NCBI GenBank assembly: GCA_001792895.1
Contig: MARA01000005.1
Span: forward strand, 1,178,001-1,242,000
Reading direction: 5' to 3'
DNA length: 64,000 bases
DNA from: Lentinus brumalis
Taxonomy: Eukaryota > Basidiomycota > Agaricomycetes > Polyporales > Polyporaceae
Part shown: one piece after another, positions 10,744 to 22,663 of the stretch
How the letters are laid out: each line of letters begins with the position of its first letter
Numbering within the stretch: the first letter of the stretch is position 1
Notes under the pieces: generated by a model
Told to the model about the DNA's origin: nothing
What the model saw: only the letters and a program-made list of their open reading frames with translations
Database searches by the model: none
Program-made: the position numbers and the translations under genes

Positions 10744-11604
10744 CTTGGCTTGGGCTGGTCGTGGCAAGGTCGTTAAATGAGGGAGGGATGGAGGGAGGGG
10801 GAGGGGCGGGGGGTATAGAGCTGGAGGATAGTGAGGGGACAATGCAAGAACTTGTTGATTCTTGAACCATTCCCAGGGGCTGCCCAATACGCGCCCGGTG
10901 CCACTGCGTCGCGTCTGGCGCGTTCGTCACGTGTTCGCGTACTGATTCGTACGTACTACGGGTATGCATCGCAAAGCAACGTAAGCCTAGCAAGGCAAGC
11001 CCTAGAACTAGTAGTATTACGACGGAGTACTTGGGTGACAACGCGACCTCCAGCGCCGCGCGCGAGAGCAGGAACAGACCATGACTCCTGCAGTGCGGAG
11101 GCGACAAGGTCCCAGTGGCAGGCGAACTCGGATGAGCCGACGTGCATCTTTACATCTTCCGCGTACTTTAGATGGGTGCGGGAGTGTGACCAGTGGGATC
11201 ATCGACAATTGTGACTGGGTGGGAGGAGGGTGTTGGCCGAGTCCTCGGCCTGATGCCCGAGGAGGCATCTACGGCAACCTCGATAATTCTCTCGAAACAC
11301 ATGAGGTGCCGTAGCCAAGGTGCATTCAAGAGCAAACACGTCTGTGTCATCCGCCGCCCAGCTAATAAACCAGGTCCGAGGAACACACTGTTGCAGCAAT
11401 GAGATCAACGCTCTACCAAAACTTGTCCTCACCATTGCGCATGTCTAGTGTCCGGTCGCTACGAGGATGATCATATGCCAAAACGCCCCGTCCATCTACA
11501 ATCAGTACATCGCAGAGCGAGCCACAGCACGGACAAAGTAAGTCAGTCCTGCATGGTGGCACCAGGCACTCCGAGTCGGCGTTCGGTCAGAACTCAAGGG
11601 CAAC
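10744..11604. other. Intergenic, promoter side of the MGFLKRF gene
   Basis: No gene supported. A minus-strand frame with a hydrophobic stretch near 10,970-11,030 lacks supporting features. A C/T-rich tract (minus-strand reading) lies at 10,775-10,815 just upstream of the ATG, as in many fungal promoters. Confidence 0.4.
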
Positions 11605-13243
11605 CTACAAAACGTCCGAAGCCTTGTCATTCCGGCGTGATGCAAGATCATGAGATAACACACACACACCTCATCCAACCTGGCAGTCAAGTTGCACACC
11701 ACAGCGTCCACGCCATTGAGGCTGGAGAGGAACGGGTCCGAAGAGCCATCCCAATGACCTTCAGCCATGGCCGCCTCGAACGCACAAACATCGGCGGACC
11801 GTGGCGGAGTACGCGTCGGGTATATCCCGGCCTTGAAGACGCGTTCCTCGACGTAGCGATATAGCCAAGTGTAGCGCTTCGTGAGAGCAGCACGTTTGAC
11901 GACTGATGCCGTGACATGTGTCCCAAAACGCTCGGCCCGGGCGCGTTGTCTTCTCAGTAACTCCTCATCCTCCTCATTGTTGGTCTTCGACTCATCAGGG
12001 AACGCCTGCATGATCAGTTTCTTGACGAGCGTGCGGCAATTCTCGTGGTAGGCGAGAAGGTGACAGTAGGTGAGAGCGGTTGAATGCTCCATCTCCGGGT
12101 GGTAGACGTTGTCGAGTGGGTTGGAGAGTGTGTACCTGGCAGCGACTCGAGCGCAGTCACGAAAATCTGCACGGCTGGACACAAGATACGCAGGCAACGG
12201 CGTGGCCTTTGCCACTACTTCCCAATGCTGGATCGCTTTGCCCTCCACCGCAGTCGCTGCGTATTTTTTGGCGGCATGAAGCACAGCGATGCAGAGCGAT
12301 GGGGAGTGAGACAGCTCGTGCTCGCCAGGATAGCACAAGCTGAAAAAATCGGACAGGACGGAGGCATCTTCTTCAAGGGAGAGTGAGGTTAACGACTCGG
12401 AGGTGCGGGATGCGCCACCCCCAGCATTCTGGGAGAGTGCTGGAGACAGTATGGCCGCAAGTCTGTCGGCCAGGACGGCCGATGCCATGCCCAAGATACA
12501 CTTGTGGACGAGAAACACAACACCATCTGCTGAACAGCATTCAAGGTCTGGATAGGGCATTTTGGAGCGGAACTGAGGACGCGCAGCGGCCAAACCGTCG
12601 ACTTCCCGGCCGGCCAAGTGGTCACTCTTCTTAGAGGGTTCGAGAAGAGGTGATGTAGGGACGAGTTGGCCTTTCTTGCAAGTAGTGCAGAGACGGTAGT
12701 AGTTTCCAGCGGAGATGCCTTCCATGCGTCCCAAGCTGCGAACATCGGGCTTCCCGAGCGGGAGCATCGATACCCATCCCGCTGCTTGCGACGCGACATC
12801 CTCTAATGCAAGGCGGCACCCAACTGCCCAGATTTCTATTGACTTCCAGCGGGAGCCTGAGTTAAGGAGCTCGTCCACGAGTACTTCGAGTGGAAGCTCC
12901 ATGTCGTATTTCTTCGCAGCGGCTATTGCTGCCTCTAGCTGTGGCAAGGATTTATGTCCCAGTCTTTTCTTCCTCGACATTGGATAGCATATGAGCAGCA
13001 AGGTGTGGAGTGTCCAGGAATCCTCGGGAGGTCGACAACGGGGCAGGAGCCCTCTTCATGACTTGGAGGGATAGAAAGGATAGATTCGAAGACGGGAGAC
13101 GCTTCGTACAGAATGTGCCTGCGAACGCGGAAGTCGACGTGGTCGGAGCTCCGTAGCGTGATATCGGCGTCAGGTTTGTCAAAGGGAGGAAGACCCGTTC
13201 GATTTGTCGACACAGCATTGATTTGGGGGTGTTCGCCGTCCAT
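11605..13243 (-). CDS. BTB/POZ domain protein with a single-base frameshift
   Basis: From ATG at 13243 (MDGEHPQ) the first frame has the BTB signature [29 protein letters not shown]. The frame breaks at about 13,026-13,031, where VVDLP runs into a shifted frame. Supplying one missing base in CCTCCCGAGG would restore [16 protein letters not shown], the expected alpha-3 region. The rest is open to GATGAG at 11,668, with a last exon 11605-11622 encoding ASDVL-stop. The protein would be about 540 residues. It contains a Cys-x2-Cys stretch (CTTCKKG) and a second BTB-like half ([20 protein letters not shown]...FFSLCYPGE), an organisation shared with the gene at 17.7-25.7 kb. BTB proteins commonly act as cullin-3 adaptors or dimerisation modules; this fungal double-BTB family has no known job. 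The frameshift may be an assembly error. Confidence 0.75.
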
Positions 13244-13620
13244 GATCAAGACGTGGAAGGCGGGCGAGGCGTTCGAAACTGGGAGTAACAATTTTGGTGG
13301 TTAGAGGACAAAGGCGATGGTTCTAGTCGTGCAATGATTTTTTCAGTCCCGGGGAAAATTACGCTCTTGTCACATCGATACTTACGCTCTAGTTTCTAGC
13401 CATCGCGCCTGTAAGAGCAGAGTCAGGCCAGTAGTTTCGCTTTGGACTGCTTACCGTGACTGTTATAAGTGCTGCTGCGGCAGCCGCCCCCTTAGCGCCG
13501 GACGGACTCCGTGACATTGATGCACGTGGATGTGACGTTGCGCGCTGGCAGCGGTCCCTTGCCCGTCGCGACCTCTTTGTCCGGTCTACGTGACCACGAC
13601 CGCGCTAACCACACTAATCG
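13244..13620. other. Intergenic, divergent promoter between the BTB gene and HUS1
   Basis: No gene seen. It must serve as promoter for both neighbours. No TATA box or ACGCGT cell-cycle box was found. Confidence 0.4.
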
Positions 13621-14885
13621 ATGCGGTTCCGAGCGAATATAGAGCATGTCGACAGCTTCATCAGTGCGTATATGCGCGCGTCACACCGGTCGACCATACT
13701 GACAAAACAGGACAGAAATTGTTCAATCCGTGGAGAAGCTGCAAAGGCGATGTACCATTCAATTCGCTGAACATGAGATGCGCATCATATGCACAGGGGA
13801 TGCAAGTGAGGGAGGGATACAAGTATGGTCGTGAGCGCTCTTCCTCAGCCGTTCAAATGCCAGTGACTGAACGACGACACCGTAGACAGATCAAGGTGAA
13901 CTCACTTTTCACCGAGTACCGCATACAATCGCATTCGAACAACGAGATCACCATATCTCTCCCTACGGATGGACTCCTTGTTGCTCTGCGCTCTGCGGCC
14001 GCCCCGACTTCGGGACAGAGCTCGTCAAACGCCTTCGCGACTGCTGAGACCCATGTCATCATGAAGTACGTGACTATTTGGATATGTGTTTCTGGATCAG
14101 AAGCTAATAAGACAACAGGCTGGCGAAGAATAAGGATAGGAAGTCTGTCTTGAGCTTTGAGATCTCTTCAACGAACTCCATGGGGCGCACCATGAACGTC
14201 GTCCAGCAGTTGCTCGTTGACGTGGCGCGCCACGCGGATATCGACCGCCTGAAGGAGCCCATGTGCCCTGAACCTGATGTATGTGTCTTCATCCGTCGTA
14301 TTCCTGACTGATCCACTGACGGCCTGAACGCCTATGGCAGGTGCACATCCTGCTTCCTCCCCTGGCCAAGCTACGCACCGTCGTCGACCGACTACGTCCG
14401 CTCGCCAACAACGGCATCTCTTTCCGCGCCAACCATGCAGGGGAACTTCAGCTTGCAGTGACTACCGAGAGTGCGCGAGTCGAGATCGGCTGGACAGGGC
14501 TAACGAATCCGCCAATGGGTGCGTTCTCGCCCCCCTCTGCATCTGCAGCCTCTCATTGTCACGCATCCTTGACAACAGCAAAGGAGCCAGCCAGTCAGAA
14601 CCCAGATGGAGACGACCCCGACGTGAAGGACCCCAACCAGATGCACGGCGTGCTTGTGTCGCACAAGTGCCTCTTGAAGTTCCTCAGCAGCCACGTCGTC
14701 TCAACTACGACCATTGCATGTATGTTTGCAGTTGCCCTCCCGTCCCACGCCGTTGGCTGAACACATACGCTGCAGGTATATGCGAGAATCACTGCATGAT
14801 CCTCTACGTCTACATTGGAAATGTCGCTGATGCGGGCGGTGTCCTCACGTTCTACATCCCCGCTCAGTTCGACGACCCTATGTGA
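13621..14885 (+). CDS. hus1: Checkpoint clamp subunit Hus1
   Basis: Seven exons (13621-13663, 13716-13830, 13886-14065, 14119-14278, 14341-14518, 14579-14719, 14776-14885) keep phase and give 308 residues. The N-terminus MRFRANIEHVDSFIKIVQSV and TIQFAEHEMRIIC match the first sliding-clamp repeat of Hus1. VNSLFTEYRIQSNxNNEI-type sequence (here IQSHSNNEI) and ISFRANHAGELQLAV follow. The C-terminus MILYVYIGN....GGVLTFYIPA is the family's most conserved block. Hus1 forms the PCNA-like 9-1-1 ring with Rad9 and Rad1, loaded at damaged DNA to activate ATR/Mec1 (known for the family). RAD9 lies 43 kb away in this window. The first ATG gives the family's standard start. Confidence 0.95.
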
Positions 14886-15522
14886 TGATGTCCGCCCAGG
14901 CAAGATGTCGCGCCCCGAGTACTATCATTTCAACGTGGGCTCACACAAGAGCCTCATCTGCACGGACACAAGACGTCCCGGTATGCAGGTTCTCGACTAT
15001 CGGGTCTACTCGTGATAGCCCTGACGAGGTTTCTACAAGCGTACATGCCATGTCCTGGTTGACGCTCGTTGCCGGAATCCCCAAGAAGATGCTCTTCAAG
15101 TATCAGATGGTCATACATATCGGGGCTCTTCTACTAGGACAACTCAGGGACTAGACCGCATGATTCAGTATGGTTTTGCTGCATATGTAGTGGTGGCCTA
15201 CGTACTCGCTCCGGCTACTATACGAGTACAGTCTGTGTGGTGACACAGAGAGGTAGAACCTGTTTCCTGGGGTCGAATAAAGAGTTGTCGCATGAAGGGA
15301 TGGGCTTGAAGCTGCATATGTTCGTATAGGGCCGGAGTCAGAAAGTACATATGTCTACATATGTATGTGAGGTCCGGGCGCTAACATATGTGCCATCTTC
15401 CGACTTCCTTCGGTCACCTACATAGCTCCCCTAGTAGGTATACCTCCTAAGTTCGCATCTACGCCCAACGCATTTACAAAACTGTAACAGCTTCGACACG
15501 TCGCCAACCGGTGCTCAACACT
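14886..15522. other. Intergenic between HUS1 and an F-box gene
   Basis: No gene seen. AATAAA at 15276-15281 could be a poly(A) signal for HUS1. A cluster of CATATG-containing palindromes lies at about 15,110-15,390. Confidence 0.4.
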
Positions 15523-17198
15523 ATGGCACCTATAACGAAACTTTCTGCCGACGTCCTCTCGGATATCTTCTTGCAGGTCGCCATTGACGGCTACCACGAT
15601 GTAGCCCCATCTCCTTCATTCACAGTCCCTGTCCCCTCAATACAGCGACCTGAATCTCGCGTGTATGGCTATATCGCGCTGTCGCATGTATGCCGGGAAT
15701 GGAGACGCGTTGCCCTCGGCACACCGGGATTGTGGGCAAGGATGGTCTTTCCCTGCAAGCACGCGTCGGAGGAGCTCTTCGCTCGGTCAGGACAGGCGCC
15801 GCTATGGATCACTGCGGAGCTCGACCGTAGTGGTCACCGTACCCCTCATGCTGAGCTGGAGCTCAGCCTCATCAGGGCGAACTCCTCTCGCCTGCGCCAG
15901 CTTCACTTGGCTGGTTCGCCCCTCGGCATCGAGGACTACTTGTCTACCTGGACCAGCAGGGTTGATGCGATGGAGGACCTAGCCCTTCTGGGTTCCGGTC
16001 CATACGACACGGTTCGTCAGCGCAGTTCGCTTCCCAAATATCCTCCTCTCTTCTCCCAGTCTCCCCGGAATCTATGGCGCTTGGTCATACAGAACATCCC
16101 TTTCAGTTGGGATTGTTCTCTTCTATCCTCAAGCCTCACCACTCTCGCCACGTGCACTTACGCCGGATTAGCATCCAATACGGGGTCAGCAGAGGGGTTG
16201 TTGAGTGCGCTCGGCAGTATGAGTGGCTTACAATTCCTAGAGCTCTCCGAGACCGTGCCTCGCGTTCTAGGGGGCGACAGTACTGCTGCTCAGCACGTCA
16301 TACCCATTGTCAGCCTTCCACGACTCCGCCTCTTGGTGCTCAAATCCCGAGTCAACGAGTGCGCATGGCTGCTCCGCCACATCTCATTCCCACCTGAGAC
16401 ACGTCTGGTGCTTACAGCCCACACCGAGCGTGACGGAGACATTCCGCGACTCATGGACGCCATCGACGATCTGACCACACGCGTTGCCTGGAGCCCAATT
16501 CTCAGCCTCCTGCTCCCCACTCACTCCATGGGTCAGATGCGCGTCTGTGGCTGGCGTTCAACAGTCGAGCCTGACTCCAACCTTCCCAGTGATCTTGATA
16601 TTATTCTGAGCGAGTTCAGGTGCGGAGAAGTCATCCGGGAAGTGTTGGACGGGCCTGTCTTCTCTCAGGTCCAGCGCGCCAGAACCGAACGCATGGATCC
16701 CGACTCTTGGGAGGTGTTTATACGCCATCTACCAGAGCTACAGGAGCTGTCTATGCGCGATGCCGAGTTCCTGGACCTTCTCATCCTTGCCGGTCACTCC
16801 AGCACTCAACTCCCGCGCCGAAACTGAGCGTCCTCAAACTCCTGCGCTTTCGGTTTGGATGCATACATGACGAGCACGAAGACAGGGGATACGACCAGCT
16901 GTGCAACACTCTCCAGTACCGTCGGAAGCGTGGAGTTCCGATCACCCGCTTGGAGCTGTCCGACTGCGAAAATGCTTATAGCGGGTCGGTGGAGGCGCTG
17001 CGCAAAATTGTGCCCACTGTCGTATGGGACGGGAAGGAGAATCTTGAAGATGAGGAGGACGACCCTGAGGAGTCATGCGAGGATAGGACACCCCTTGACG
17101 ACGGTTATGACGAGGAGTTGGCGTACGCGGCATTTGAGGACCCCAACATATTCGATGGGATGAGCAGCGAGGACGCCTACGCTATGATACCATGGTAA
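15523..17198 (+). CDS. F-box protein with acidic C-terminus, single-base frameshift
   Basis: From ATG at 15523 the N-terminus ITKLSADVLSDIFLQVA, then IALSHVCREWRRVALGTPGLWARM, is a clear F-box of the Agaricomycete type. Leucine-rich irregular repeats follow (for example LRQLHLAGSPLG, MEDLALLGSG, LQFLELSE). The first frame stops at 16,827. The family pattern continues in the next frame from about 16,800 (TPAPKLSVLKLLRFRF, RLELSDCENAYSG, VPTVVWDGKENLEDEEDD) to TAA at 17,198. One base is therefore missing between about 16,780 and 16,806. With it the protein would be about 558 residues. F-box proteins recruit substrates to SCF ubiquitin ligases; this substrate is unknown. Related genes lie at 55.9, 60.1 and 63.4 kb. 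Confidence 0.8.
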
Positions 17199-17730
17199 TC
17201 GCGGATGTCTGCGGTACGTCGATCTCGCTCGATTCTGCTAGCCCGACCACTGATGCGGAAGCACTGTATGTTCAGCGACGTCGTGTTGATTGAGTGTGGA
17301 AGGCAATGCCTGAGATGCAATGTCTCATGACTCAAGTGCTGAAGAGCTGCGCATAGTATAAGTACTCTCCGTTGCTATGCGGGGCAAGTTCGATTCCTTA
17401 CCAGTTTCGTTTCCCAATGTACCAATGTATTCTTCGCGAAGATCCGCATCCATGTACTAGTACTATACATCAGATATACCATAGCCTTCACGAGGACGGC
17501 TATGATTCTACCGTCGCATGTGAGGGCCTTCTACTGTGCACTCAATCACTTCAAACGAGCTCCAAGAGGTGTCTTCCGAAACATTCTCATGATCGACAGC
17601 GGAAGCGTAAGTACTCAACCACTCACAGAGAAATACTGCCCTGATCTGTCACTGACGCATAGTGGATACAGGAGCCGTTGGATTCGTGCTGATGTTGACG
17701 GTGTGTGGCTATGTGTGTGGCTATGGCATG
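17199..17730. other. Intergenic
   Basis: No gene seen. A TTCGATTCC word at 17,389 resembles a tRNA B box, but no cloverleaf fits around it. A short direct repeat of TGTGTGGCTA lies near 17,700-17,722. Confidence 0.4.
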
Positions 17731-18507
17731 TCATGCCCATTGGAACTTGACCTGCGCACCATGGTGAGTCATAAGTGAGAAATATCCATCATAAATAAGA
17801 CTATGCGCAGACTCACCATTCCGACAGCTGCGGGGATGGTGCGAAGAGCTTGAGCAACACTGGACAATCGCTGCGCGAAAGCTTCGCACGAGCGACACCA
17901 GTGACCAGAGACAGAAGCCCGATCAAAGAGGGCCTCAGGAGCTCCTGGTGGCATCTGTCCCGGGTGCTCGTCGACCGCTGCGTACAATCGGCCGAGGTGC
18001 TCCTGTAGCCAAACCTCGACCTCGGGCTCCGCTCTCCGTTCCACCTCCCTGAACGCCGCAACTTCCGGCGGGGCATCTGAAGGGGTGGGATCACGAGGAG
18101 GCAACGGAGATCCTGCTGGACTGATGCATGCACTACAAAGCAGAGCCTTTGCGGCGGCGCGGCATTGATCGTAGTACACCGTCAGGAGGTAATAGGGAAG
18201 GGCAGGAGTGGTTTCCATCTCCCAGATGTACTGTCCGTCAAGCCGTGTGTGTACGACATACTTGGCTGCTTCCTCCGCGTAGGTGCTTTGGCCGATACGA
18301 ACGGCTGCGAAGTATGCTCGCAGCGGATCTTGCTTCGAAAGCGTCTGCCAGTGTGTCCGAAGCTCCGCGACGATGCGTGCCATTCCGAGGCGACCTGCTG
18401 CGGCAAGCGCCTCCAAGCAAGTGGACGGGGAGGTTGGAAGCGTGTGGTCAGGGTAGCAAAGCTGAAATAGCGTGCCCAAGACGGTGCCCTCTTCTTCCAC
18501 GGAGAGC

Positions 18508-18512
18508 ATGGG
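18508..18512. repeat. Target-site duplication ATGGG, left copy
   Basis: Identical to 24741-24745 on the other side of the retrotransposon; 5 bp is the usual size for this class. Confidence 0.9.
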
Positions 18513-18880
18513 TGTTACGACTGATCGTCGAGGGGGATCAGGAAAGACTCACGAGACGAGCAGGGGCGTCGACGAGCACTTGTGCAGCGAGAGCGGAGCA
18601 ATGCTCGATGATCAGGGCTGGGGACAAGATGTATTGAGAGAGGTATCTACAGAGCGAAGTACAGCTTGGCTTACCTGGGGACAAGAGGTCGAAACTGAGG
18701 GTCCCCAGGTAGCGCTGGTGGTCTTATATACATGAGGGAACAATAGTGTCAGAAGACAATAGCGTGAGAGACATCATGGATGAAGACAATAGCGTGAGAG
18801 GGACCATGGGAATCATGGTGATCGAACAATAGGATGACTGGGAAAGGAAATGAATAGTACCGGGGAGGCTGTTCGTAACA
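18513..18880 (-). repeat. 3' LTR of the retrotransposon
   Basis: 368 bp, 367 identical to the other LTR. It contains an internal direct repeat GAAGACAATAGCGTGAGAG (two copies at about 18,740-18,800). Confidence 0.97.
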
Positions 18881-18893
18881 GTACCCCCCTCCC
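18881..18893 (-). other. Polypurine tract
   Basis: On the minus strand GGGAGGGGGGTAC directly precedes the 3' LTR, the expected primer for plus-strand DNA synthesis. Confidence 0.75.
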
Positions 18894-18913
18894 AAGGGTC
18901 GTGTCCGCACGAC

Positions 18914-21900
18914 CTAACGGTGGGATGTTGGGTGTTGCGCGTAGAATTCCATAACCCGCTGTGGAGCATGGGTCAGGTTTTCTGCAGGCTCCCAGCTGTC
19001 GTGTTCGGGACCCCATCCCTTCCACGTACGAGGTACTGGAGCTTCCTTCCTCGTCCATAGCGGCGAGACTCCAGCACCCGTTCAACTTCGTACTCCTCTT
19101 CTCCTTCCACTTCAAACGGTGCAGGCTCTGGTGGGTGCCGGCCCGGCAGGGAGCTGTGCTTGTGCGGCAGCAGCAGCGACACATGGAAGACTGGATGGAT
19201 GGGTAGGTCTTTTGGTAGACGGAGTTCATAGGCAAGGTTGCCAACTCGGCGTACCACTGGATAGGGACCTGCATACCTGTCCACCAACTTCCGAGGCATT
19301 CCTGTGACTCGCAGGTTGCGAGTGTCCAGCCACACCTTCTGACCTGGCTCAAAGACCGGAGCGTCTCGAGCATGCTGGTCAAAGTGTGCCTTCATGCGTT
19401 CCGCAGTGAGCGTCAAGGCTGCAGTCGCATCCTCCCGGGCCCGTCGGAGTTCCTCGCGACGACTGTCCGCTGCAGGAACCTCAGTGGGTAGCATTGGGAT
19501 GTGGAACTGTGGCTCGAACCCATAGAGCAGGTAGAAGGGTGAATACCCCGTAGAGGAGTGGACATGAGAGTTGAACGCAAACTCTGCAATGGGCAACCAC
19601 TGCACCCAGTCGTCTCGGCGGCGTGAGCAGAACATCCGCAAGTAGGCTTCCACCTCCTGGTTCCACCTCTCTGACTGTCCGTCGGTCTGGGGGTGGTACG
19701 CAGTGGACAGTGCACTCTCAATGCCGAGACCCTTAAGAATGGCACGGAAGAGCTTGCTGGCGAATGGGGGCCACGGTCGGAGATGATCTTTCGTGGTAGT
19801 CCATGGAGGCGGAAATACTCCCGTATGAAGTTGTTCGCCGCACCCTCGGCATCGATCTCGTCTCGACATGGAATGAGATGCACTAGCTTCGCATGCCGGT
19901 CCGCAATGAGCTGCAGCGCGTTGTACCCATCAACCTCTGGTAGGCCGGTGATGAAGTCACAGGTCACAACCTGACCAGGGCCGTCTGGGATCTCGTTTGG
20001 CTGCAGCTGACCGTGCCGTTTGCCATGGATTGGCTTGCCTCGTCGACAGGTGTCACAGGTCTCAACATAGTTTTTGATGAACTGTGTCATACCCGGCCAC
20101 CAGTAGTTGCGGCTTACTAGCTCAATGGTCTTCCACTGGCCTGGGTGCCCAGCGGGTGGTAGGTCGTGGTGCAGGCGAACAATATCTGCCCGTAGTGCGC
20201 GATCGTTGGGGACGTAGACCTTGCCCGATAGAGGAGAAGACCTTGCTCGACGTTCCAGTCCACCAGATCATTCTGCAGCCGTGCTGGCCCGAGTTGTTCC
20301 ACCTTGCGCAGTGCCTCTGCCACCTCTTTCTCGCGGTCTCCACACTCTCGGATCCGACGCAGAAGTGACTTCTCCGGTACAAGGGCCAGATGTCCACGTC
20401 TAGCAGCCAGAGAGCGGAAGTGACTAGGCTGTAGCACCGTGCGACCTTGGTTGTCATCTGCGTCATCTCGCTGGTGGTCAGGGCGACGGGATAGTGCATC
20501 TGCTCGACCGTTAGATGTGCCCGGTTTGTGTGTGATGACGAAGTCAAAACGAGAGAGGTAGAGAGCCCATCGAGCCTGCCGTCTGGTGAGGTTCTGCGCC
20601 GTACGCCAGTATTCAAGATTCTTGTGATCTGACTGAATCTCGAATGTACTGGGCAGTCCTTCGAGGTAGTGGCGCCACGCCTGGAGGGCACGAATGATTG
20701 CGAGCATCTCTTTGTCATAGATCTCGTAGTTGCGCTCAGCATCATTCATGGATTCGGAGTGGAAGGCGATCGGGTGCCACTTTCCATCCTCCCCCTCCTG
20801 CGACAGCACCGCTCCTGTGGCAAACCCAGAGGCGTCGACTTCCACTCGTGTGGGACGGTCCGGGTCGTAGATGCGGAGTACGGGACTTGTCAGGAAGCAC
20901 TGCTTCAGCTCCTCAAATGCCCGCTGCTCCTCCTCTCCCCATTGCCAAGGGACATTGCCGGTCAGCCTGTCTAGAGGCTTGCAGATGGCGCTGAAGTTCC
21001 GGATGAAGCGACGATAGAAGTTCGCAAAGCCGCGAAACTTCCTGATGTCTGACACATTGCGGGGAACTGGCCAGTCTGCGATGCCCTTGACCTTCACCGG
21101 GTCCATCTCGACCTGGTTCTCGGACACGAACATCCCGAGGTACTCCACTTTGGTCTGCTCGAATTCGCACTTCTCTGGTTTACAGAACAGGTCATGCTCC
21201 TTCAGACGCTTCAGGACCTCTCGGACAAGGGTGCGATGTTCAGCAAGGTCATTCGTAAAGATGAGGATGTCGTCGAGATAGACGGTGACCTTGCCAAGAA
21301 CGATGAGGTCCTTGAAGATGTCGTTCATGAATGCAGAGAAGGTGCTGGGGGAGTTGGCCAGACCAAAGAACATGACTGTGGGCTCATAGAGTCCCCGGTT
21401 GGTCACGAAGGCCGCTTTCCACTCGTCGCCTGTCTTTATGCGAACATTGTTGTACCCCAGCGAATGTCGAGCTTCGTGAAGTACTTGGCCTTCTTGAGTC
21501 GATCCATCAGTTCCGAAACCAGCGGCAGCGGGTAACGGTTCTTAATGGTGATGTCGTTCAGCCTCCGATAGTCTGCACAGGGCGAAGACTGCCATCCTTC
21601 TTTTTGACGAAGAAGAAGGGGGAGGACATCGGTGACTTCGACTCACGAATGTAACCCTTGGCCAGGTTCTCTTCAAGAAACTTATCAAGCTCGACTTGCT
21701 CGTTCGGGGATAGAGGGTACACCTTGGAGTGGAACATCTTGGCATCGGGAACCAGCTCGATAGCATGATCATAGGGGCGATGGTTGGGCAACCGTTCTGA
21801 CGCCTCCTTTGAAAACACACTAAGGTACTCATGGTAGTGTTCCGGCACCAGTTGTTCGATAGGACGAGCTGGCCCCCGTTTCTGGTACTCCTGTTCCGCG

Positions 21901-22663
21901 AGCTCCTGGGAATAGGTATGGCTCGCAGAGACAAAGAGTTGAGGAGCGCCTTGTAGGCTGCGCCCCTCCATCCAGGCATCCAGAAGGGTTTGCTCAGATC
22001 CATCCCACTCCTCCTCATTCGGCAATGGTGGCTCATTAATGTCCTCCACCTCTTCACCATCACCGCTGCACACACCCTGCCAATCTTCTTGGCCTTCCGG
22101 ACCCGATCTGAACGTGAACGCGCCGTGAGCCTGACCTCCGTATCACGCGTCACAGTTGCAGCAGGTTCCGGTGCCTTCTTACTAGCATGGCATGTTGAAG
22201 GGCAGCGGGATAGGCGCAGCGAGCCACGTTCCCAGTCAATCTCCGGATTGTGCTCGCGCAGCCAGTCAAGGCCGATGATCACATCCTCGTCACCTACGTC
22301 TGTCACCATAAACACCACCTGCTCCTGGTGGTCCCCGATCGTCATCCCTAGCACGGCTACCTCTGCAATCGTGCCATCGCGGTTCTCTGTACCGTCGATG
22401 TTGTATAAACGGATGGGGGATGCTAGCTTCCGCGTAGCAACACGGTTCTCCTCCACAAACCGTCGATGCAAAAACTTTGTAGTGGCCCCACTGTCAACCA
22501 TGGCCACCACATCCTTCTCTCGCCGCTTGCCGCTCAGTCGTACTGGGATGTGGAAGTGTTGTCCATCATGATTGAGCTCATAAATAAACGACGATCCCAG
22601 TACAGCATAACGACTATTGGTACATGAGCGTGCGCGCGCGGCATCTAGCGCAGCTCGAATCAA
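18914..22663 (-). CDS. Retrotransposon pol polyprotein, six apparent one-base deletions
   Basis: Read from 22663. Aspartic protease with [14 protein letters not shown]. Reverse transcriptase with [24 protein letters not shown] and the YLDD catalytic box. RNase H with [16 protein letters not shown] and [11 protein letters not shown]. Integrase with the HHCC finger ending CDTCRRGK, then [16 protein letters not shown] and [16 protein letters not shown] for the D,D,E triad. C-terminal chromodomain [18 protein letters not shown] then [14 protein letters not shown]. The frame changes at about 22,084, 21,581, 21,456, 20,225, 19,768 and 19,024, each consistent with one missing base, mostly in runs of C or G. 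The last one splits the chromodomain. Stop TAG at 18914-18916. Such chromodomains usually steer integration to marked chromatin. Confidence 0.9.

Noticed and set aside
10556..11107. Minus-strand frame with a hydrophobic stretch (VVILLVLGLALLG)
   Set aside because: It overlaps the promoter and first exon of the MGFLKRF gene in another frame and has no other support.
17340..17420. Possible tRNA (GTTCGATTCC resembles a B box)
   Set aside because: No A box at the right distance and no acceptor stem could be formed.
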